From contig CAZVAD010000084.1 of NCBI GenBank assembly GCA_964624645.1, positions 1 through 12,040 of the forward strand: a stretch of 12,040 nucleotides of DNA, given 5' to 3'. Within the stretch, counting starts at the first letter, position 1. Each line of letters starts with the position of its first letter. Below, one piece after another: positions 8,474 through 12,040 of this stretch. The translations under genes were made by a program, and so were the position numbers. The notes under the pieces are model-generated. The model saw only the letters and a list, made by a program, of their open reading frames with translations. It made no database searches and was not told where the DNA came from. Source of the DNA: Mariniphaga sp964624645 (GTDB lineage Bacteria > Bacteroidota > Bacteroidia > Bacteroidales > Prolixibacteraceae).

Positions 8474-10186
8474 ATGCAATACAAACCCAAAACTACCTGT
8501 AGAACTTTCGGAAAAATAATCTTTGCCTTCTTTCTGTTTCTTTTCGTTTATCTGCCGGGAAATGTAAAAGCTCAAAACCGGCCCAATGTGATGGTCATTC
8601 TCACCGATGACATGGGGTATTCAGATATCGGATGTTTTGGTTCTGAGATAAATACGCCGAATATTGACCGGCTTGCAGAAAACGGATTGCGGTTCACCCA
8701 GTTTTACAACACGCCCCGCTGCAGTCCCACAAGGGCATCCCTGATGACGGGACTGTATTCACATCAGGCAGGAATGGGACATCTGCCAACCTATATTTTC
8801 GAAGAAGAAGGATACCTTGACGAACTGAGCAAAAACACGGTTACCCTTGCCGAGCTTTTTAAAAGTAACGGTTATGCAACTTATATGTCGGGAAAGTGGC
8901 ATTTGACCCAGCACATTGTACCCGGCGGGGATAAGAGCAACTGGCCTTGCCAGCGCGGGTTTGACAGATTCTTCGGGACAATTCACGGCTACGGAAGTTT
9001 TTATGACCCGGGTACGCTTACCAGTCAAAACACTTTTATAGCTCCGGCTGACAATTTCTACTACACCGATGCCATCAGCGATACAACCGTGAAATTTATC
9101 AATGAACATCCCGGAGACAAACCTTTTTTCTTTTATGTGGCATATACTGCCGCACACTGGCCGCTGCACGCACCGGAAAAGGAGATTGAAAAATACAAAG
9201 GAGCCTATGATCAGGGCTGGGACAAAACCCGGGAAGAACGTTTTGCACGTTTGAAAAATCTTGGCATTATCGATAAAGATTGCATACTCACAGAAAGAGG
9301 CGTATCCATTCCTGCATGGGAAGATGAACCGATGAAAGCGTGGCAGGTCAGGCGAATGGAAGTGTTTGCCGCCATGATTGATATTATGGATCAGGGTATC
9401 GGGCGGATAATTACTGCGCTTGACAACAAGGGCTTACTTGAGAATACCATCATTTTTTACATGCACGATAATGGAGCCTGTGCCGAATTGCTTGGTACAG
9501 ATAAGCCCGAAAAACTGCTCACTGAAGAACAAAAAATACTCCGGCCTTACCCAAAGGATTCGGTATTTTACATGAAACGACCCAGATATGCCCGTGACGG
9601 AAGATTCATCAGAAGCGGAAAAGGCGTGATGCCCGGTGATGCAGACACTTATGTCGCCTATGGCGAGGAGTGGGCAAACGTCAGCAATACCCCTTTCAGG
9701 CTCTACAAGCACTGGACGCACGAAGGCGGAATTGCCACCCCGATGATTGTCCATTGGCCCGGAGGAATCCGGTCAAAGAATGAGCTGAGAAAACAGCCTT
9801 CGCATTTGATTGATATCATGGTAACCTGCATAGATGTTGCCGGGTTAAAATACCCGGAAGAGTTCCATGGAAATAAAATCCCGTCCTATGAAGGCAAAAG
9901 CCTTTTGCCCGCTTTCAGAAACAGAGCCGTGAAACGCAACTGCATAATTTGGGAACATGAAGGCAACCGGGCTATCCGCACAGGCAAATGGAAACTTGTT
10001 TCCAAAACGGAAGAATTTAAAATTTTCAGCGAAGCGGATGAAAACAACTGGGAATTATACAACATGGAAAAAGACCGGACGGAAATAATCAATCTTGCAT
10101 CAAAATATCCCGGCAAAGTGAAGAAAATGGCAGCATTGTGGGAAAAGGAAGCATGGCGGACCAAAGCCAAACCGTGGCCCTGGTGA
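8474..10186 (+). CDS. Arylsulfatase-type sulfatase, Cys-type formylglycine enzyme (first copy)
   Basis: 570-residue sulfatase (alkaline-phosphatase-like fold) predicted to hydrolyse sulfate esters on a carbohydrate. Residues 1-33 are a signal peptide ending VKA|QN, so the enzyme is periplasmic or secreted. The active-site signature CSPTR starts at Cys83, which must be converted to formylglycine by a maturase not encoded here; Arg87 completes it. Other expected residues are Asp45-Asp46 in LTDDMGYSD, Lys141 and His143 in GKWHL, His228 in AAHWP, Asp332-Asn333 in HDNG, Lys412 and His416 in the YKHWTHEGG stretch. The length, the HQAGMG stretch and the long central segment at about 240-285 recall the S1_4-like arylsulfatase group, but this assignment is by memory of motifs only. 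The C-terminal part has the usual WELYNMEKDRTEIINLA stretch and ends KPWPW. The second sulfatase, 106 bp downstream, is a close paralogue. Transcription is probably by readthrough of the hairpin just upstream. The natural substrate is unknown. Confidence 0.93.
   Translation: MQYKPKTTCRTFGKIIFAFFLFLFVYLPGNVKAQNRPNVMVILTDDMGYSDIGCFGSEINTPNIDRLAENGLRFTQFYNTPRCSPTRASLMTGLYSHQAGMGHLPTYIFEEEGYLDELSKNTVTLAELFKSNGYATYMSGKWHLTQHIVPGGDKSNWPCQRGFDRFFGTIHGYGSFYDPGTLTSQNTFIAPADNFYYTDAISDTTVKFINEHPGDKPFFFYVAYTAAHWPLHAPEKEIEKYKGAYDQGWDKTREERFARLKNLGIIDKDCILTERGVSIPAWEDEPMKAWQVRRMEVFAAMIDIMDQGIGRIITALDNKGLLENTIIFYMHDNGACAELLGTDKPEKLLTEEQKILRPYPKDSVFYMKRPRYARDGRFIRSGKGVMPGDADTYVAYGEEWANVSNTPFRLYKHWTHEGGIATPMIVHWPGGIRSKNELRKQPSHLIDIMVTCIDVAGLKYPEEFHGNKIPSYEGKSLLPAFRNRAVKRNCIIWEHEGNRAIRTGKWKLVSKTEEFKIFSEADENNWELYNMEKDRTEIINLASKYPGKVKKMAALWEKEAWRTKAKPWPW
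8669..8751 (+). repeat. 83-bp perfect direct repeat, copy 1 (inside first sulfatase)
   Basis: This stretch, from the Arg codon of DRLAENG to the Gly codon of LMTGLY, is identical base for base to 10461-10543. It spans the CSPTR catalytic signature. Immediate neighbours differ at third codon positions (C/T before, A/G after), so the block has sharp edges. Confidence 0.9.
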
Positions 10187-10201
10187 AAGTAAAATCAACC
10201 C

Positions 10202-10233
10202 ATTGACCGCATTTATTTAATGGAATAGTTTAG
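10202..10233 (+). promoter_or_regulatory. Possible weak Bacteroidetes-type promoter for the second sulfatase
   Basis: ATTG at 10202-10205 (three of four bases of the TTTG -33 box) is followed after 20 bp by TAGTTTAG at 10226-10233 (one mismatch to TAnnTTTG). The spacing is what the group's main sigma factor uses. Transcription would start near 10240, leaving a leader of about 50 bases before the ATG at 10293. A small inverted repeat, AATAG at 10224-10228 and CTATT at 10235-10239, overlaps the -7 box. The surrounding spacer (10187-10292) is AT-rich with no reading frame. Short degenerate boxes like these occur often by chance. Confidence 0.28.
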
Positions 10234-10292
10234 GCTATTATTAAAAGTATGAAATATATCTTGCTGTAAATCACAAATAAATTAGAAACCTC

Positions 10293-11993
10293 ATGAGAAA
10301 AATTAAATTTATTTTACAAATCCTGGTTTTATCCTGTTTGTTGCGTCCGGGAATTTCAAATGCTCAAAGCCGTCCCAATGTGATGGTTATTCTCACCGAT
10401 GACATGGGATATTCAGATATCGGGTGTTTTGGGTCTGAAGTAAATACGCCAAATATTGATCGGCTTGCAGAAAACGGATTGCGGTTCACCCAGTTTTACA
10501 ACACGCCCCGCTGCAGTCCCACAAGGGCATCCCTGATGACGGGGCTGTATCCGCATCAGGCAGGAATGGGGCGGTTGGCTACATCTGCCCAGTTTGAAGA
10601 ACCGGGCTACCATCATGATTTAAGCAAAAATACGGTTACCCTTGCCGAACTGTTCAAGGCCAACGGCTACGCCACATATATGAGCGGAAAGTGGCATTTG
10701 ACGCATCACTTCAAGCCAATGGATGAAGACAAGAGCAACTGGCCGCTTCAGCGGGGTTTTGACAGATATTTTGGAATAACCGGTGGTTCTGCCAGTTTTT
10801 ATAATCCGAAATCCCTGGTCAGCGGGAACGAACCGATTGCTCCCGGAAAAGATTTTTATTTAACCGATGCTATAAGCGATACGACTGTTAAATATATTAA
10901 CGAACATCCGGGGGATAAACCTTTTTTCCTCTATGTGGCATATACCGCCGCACACTGGCCAATGCACGCTCCCGCGGGTGAAATTAAAAAATATGAGGGA
11001 GTTTATGATAAAGGATGGGACGAAATCAGAAAAAACCGGTTTGAGAAGCTGAAAAAATTTGGAATTATCGATGAAAGATGTGTTTTGACAGAAAGAGGCG
11101 TTGATATTCCAGCATGGAAAGATGAACCGATGAAGGCATGGCAGGCAAGACGCATGGAAGTTTACGCGGCGATGATTGATATAATGGATCAGGGCGTTGG
11201 CCGTATCATTACAGCCCTTGATGAAAAGGGCATTCTGGAAAACACAATCATTTTCTATATGCACGACAATGGCGCCTGCGCTGAATTTCAGGGCGAGCAA
11301 AGGCCGGAGGCTCCTTTAACGGAAGAGCAAAAAATCCTTCGTCCATTTCCTGAAGATTCCATTTTGATTGAAGGCGTTAATGCCACGCACACACGCGACG
11401 GACGCTTTGTGCGCCGGGGGAGAGGCGTAATGCCCGGAGATGATGACACCTGGGTAGCCGTTGGTGAAGCGTGGGCAAATGTCAGCAATACACCATTCAG
11501 GCTTTACAAACACTGGGTGCACGAGGGCGGTATTTCCACACCTATGATTGTGCACTGGCCAAAAGGGATAAAGACCAAAAATGAAATGCGAAATCAACCT
11601 TCACAATTGATAGATATTATGGCAACCTGCATAGATATAGCTGATTTGAAGTACCCGAAAGTGTATAACGGGAATCAAGTTCAGCCCTATGAAGGGAAAA
11701 GTCTTTTGCCTGCATTTGACAATCAGCCCGTAACGCGCGATTTTCTGTTTTGGGAACATGAAGGAAACCGTGCAATCCGGGTGGATAACTGGAAACTGGT
11801 TGCAAAAGTGCAAAAGCTGAATAATTTCACAGCAGATGACGAAAACAGCTGGGAATTATACGATATGGAGAATGATCGCAGCGAAACAATTAATCTGGCA
11901 GATAAATATCCTGAAAAAGTTAAAGAAATGGCTGCACTCTGGGAAAAAAAGGCATGGTACTTCAAAGCTAAACCGTGGCCCTGGCAAAAATGA
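10293..11993 (+). CDS. Arylsulfatase-type sulfatase, Cys-type formylglycine enzyme (second copy)
   Basis: 566-residue paralogue of the gene before it, by eye around 70% identical in protein. Residues 1-24 are a signal peptide with likely cleavage SNA|QS. A Cys at 15 sits in a poor lipobox context, so I favour a soluble periplasmic protein. Catalytic set: Asp36-Asp37, CSPTR with Cys74 and Arg78, Lys133 and His135 in GKWHL, His221 in AAHWP, Asp325-Asn326 in HDNG, Lys406 and His410 before EGG. All match the first copy, so both should be active and both need a sulfatase-maturating enzyme supplied elsewhere. Differences cluster at about 95-109, 137-145, 161-185 and 332-392, loops that in this fold often line the substrate pocket. 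This suggests action on a different sulfate position or sugar, by inference. The shared C-terminal KPWPW is extended here by QK. It stands after a 106-bp spacer and may have its own promoter as well as readthrough. Confidence 0.93.
   Translation: MRKIKFILQILVLSCLLRPGISNAQSRPNVMVILTDDMGYSDIGCFGSEVNTPNIDRLAENGLRFTQFYNTPRCSPTRASLMTGLYPHQAGMGRLATSAQFEEPGYHHDLSKNTVTLAELFKANGYATYMSGKWHLTHHFKPMDEDKSNWPLQRGFDRYFGITGGSASFYNPKSLVSGNEPIAPGKDFYLTDAISDTTVKYINEHPGDKPFFLYVAYTAAHWPMHAPAGEIKKYEGVYDKGWDEIRKNRFEKLKKFGIIDERCVLTERGVDIPAWKDEPMKAWQARRMEVYAAMIDIMDQGVGRIITALDEKGILENTIIFYMHDNGACAEFQGEQRPEAPLTEEQKILRPFPEDSILIEGVNATHTRDGRFVRRGRGVMPGDDDTWVAVGEAWANVSNTPFRLYKHWVHEGGISTPMIVHWPKGIKTKNEMRNQPSQLIDIMATCIDIADLKYPKVYNGNQVQPYEGKSLLPAFDNQPVTRDFLFWEHEGNRAIRVDNWKLVAKVQKLNNFTADDENSWELYDMENDRSETINLADKYPEKVKEMAALWEKKAWYFKAKPWPWQK
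10461..10543 (+). repeat. 83-bp perfect direct repeat, copy 2 (inside second sulfatase)
   Basis: Identical to 8669-8751 at every base, in the same reading frame and at the homologous site of the paralogous sulfatase. The two copies lie 1792 bp apart in direct orientation, so recombination between them would delete one gene-length and leave a single fused sulfatase. Confidence 0.9.
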
Positions 11994-12040
11994 TTTTCTT
12001 TTGAAGAAAAACAAAAAAACAAGGGAAATCAGTTGTTTTA
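11994..12040. other. AT-rich non-coding tail after the last sulfatase
   Basis: After the TGA at 11991-11993 the window ends in 47 AT-rich bases. TTTTCTT (11994-12000) and AAGAAAA (12004-12010) form a 7-bp inverted repeat with a TTG loop, but only two pairs are G-C, the loop is tight and an A-run follows on the + strand, so I do not call a terminator. No start of a further gene is visible. Confidence 0.4.

Noticed and set aside
10335..10339. Second sulfatase as a lipoprotein via Cys15
   Set aside because: Residues before the Cys (VLS) are a poor lipobox, the hydrophobic stretch before it is short, and a good signal peptidase I site (SNA|QS) follows at residue 24.
10860..11300. 146-codon minus-strand frame within the second sulfatase
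   Set aside because: The overlapping sense frame is clearly a sulfatase. A similar antisense frame occurs in the first copy (8759-9169) simply because the sense sequences are related.
11994..12010. Inverted repeat TTTTCTT / AAGAAAA as terminator of the sulfatase genes
   Set aside because: The stem is weak (mostly A-T) with a 3-base loop, and it is followed by an A-run, not a T-run, on the coding strand.
1..12040. Mobile elements, CRISPR arrays, tRNA or rRNA genes, frameshifted genes
   Set aside because: No transposase or integrase motifs, spaced short repeats, RNA gene signatures or broken frames were seen. All six full-length genes are intact with complete family motifs.

Overview
The window looks like chromosomal DNA of a Bacteroidota (Bacteroidetes) bacterium. 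The main reason is an adjacent SusC/SusD-type outer-membrane uptake pair. Supporting signs are lipoproteins with acidic residues after the lipobox cysteine, AT-rich spacers with no clear Shine-Dalgarno sequences, and two Bacteroidetes-specific modules (BACON repeats and the MetallophosN/MetallophosC layout). Genus cannot be fixed from this piece. All real genes are on the + strand, and I read the window as part of a polysaccharide utilization locus (PUL) for a sulfated, and possibly phosphorylated, glycan.

Layout: positions 1-62 hold the last 19 codons of an unidentified upstream gene. After a 110-bp spacer come four closely spaced genes (gaps of 32, 17 and 27 bp): a lipoprotein metallophosphoesterase with a TIG-like N-terminal domain (173-2164), a SusC-like TonB-dependent transporter (2197-5526), a SusD-like lipoprotein of the SusD-like_2 type (5544-7118), and a lipoprotein with two BACON-like domains and a C-terminal beta-rich module that fits a surface glycan-binding protein (7146-8396). 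A strong imperfect hairpin (8417-8453) then separates this block from two tandem, closely related periplasmic sulfatases of the Cys-type formylglycine class (8474-10186 and 10293-11993). A 106-bp AT-rich spacer between the sulfatases may carry a weak Bacteroidetes-type promoter. The last 47 bp are AT-rich and non-coding as far as visible.

How the genes may work together (inference from family roles): the BACON lipoprotein and SusD capture the glycan at the surface, SusC imports it with TonB energy, and the two sulfatases remove sulfate esters in the periplasm after activation by a sulfatase-maturating enzyme encoded elsewhere. The phosphoesterase could remove a phosphate or split a phosphodiester on the same ligand. 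No glycoside hydrolase, polysaccharide lyase, sulfatase-maturating enzyme or regulator lies inside the window, so the ligand cannot be named. The transporter also lacks the N-terminal STN domain that would point to sigma/anti-sigma control.

The most notable signals are an 83-bp perfectly identical block shared by the two sulfatase genes exactly over the catalytic signature, while the rest has diverged at synonymous sites (gene-conversion-like); the strong hairpin between the uptake and sulfatase modules with almost no room for a new promoter after it; and the unusual placement of a TIG-bearing phosphoesterase lipoprotein at the head of the uptake cluster. No mobile elements, CRISPR arrays or RNA genes were seen.
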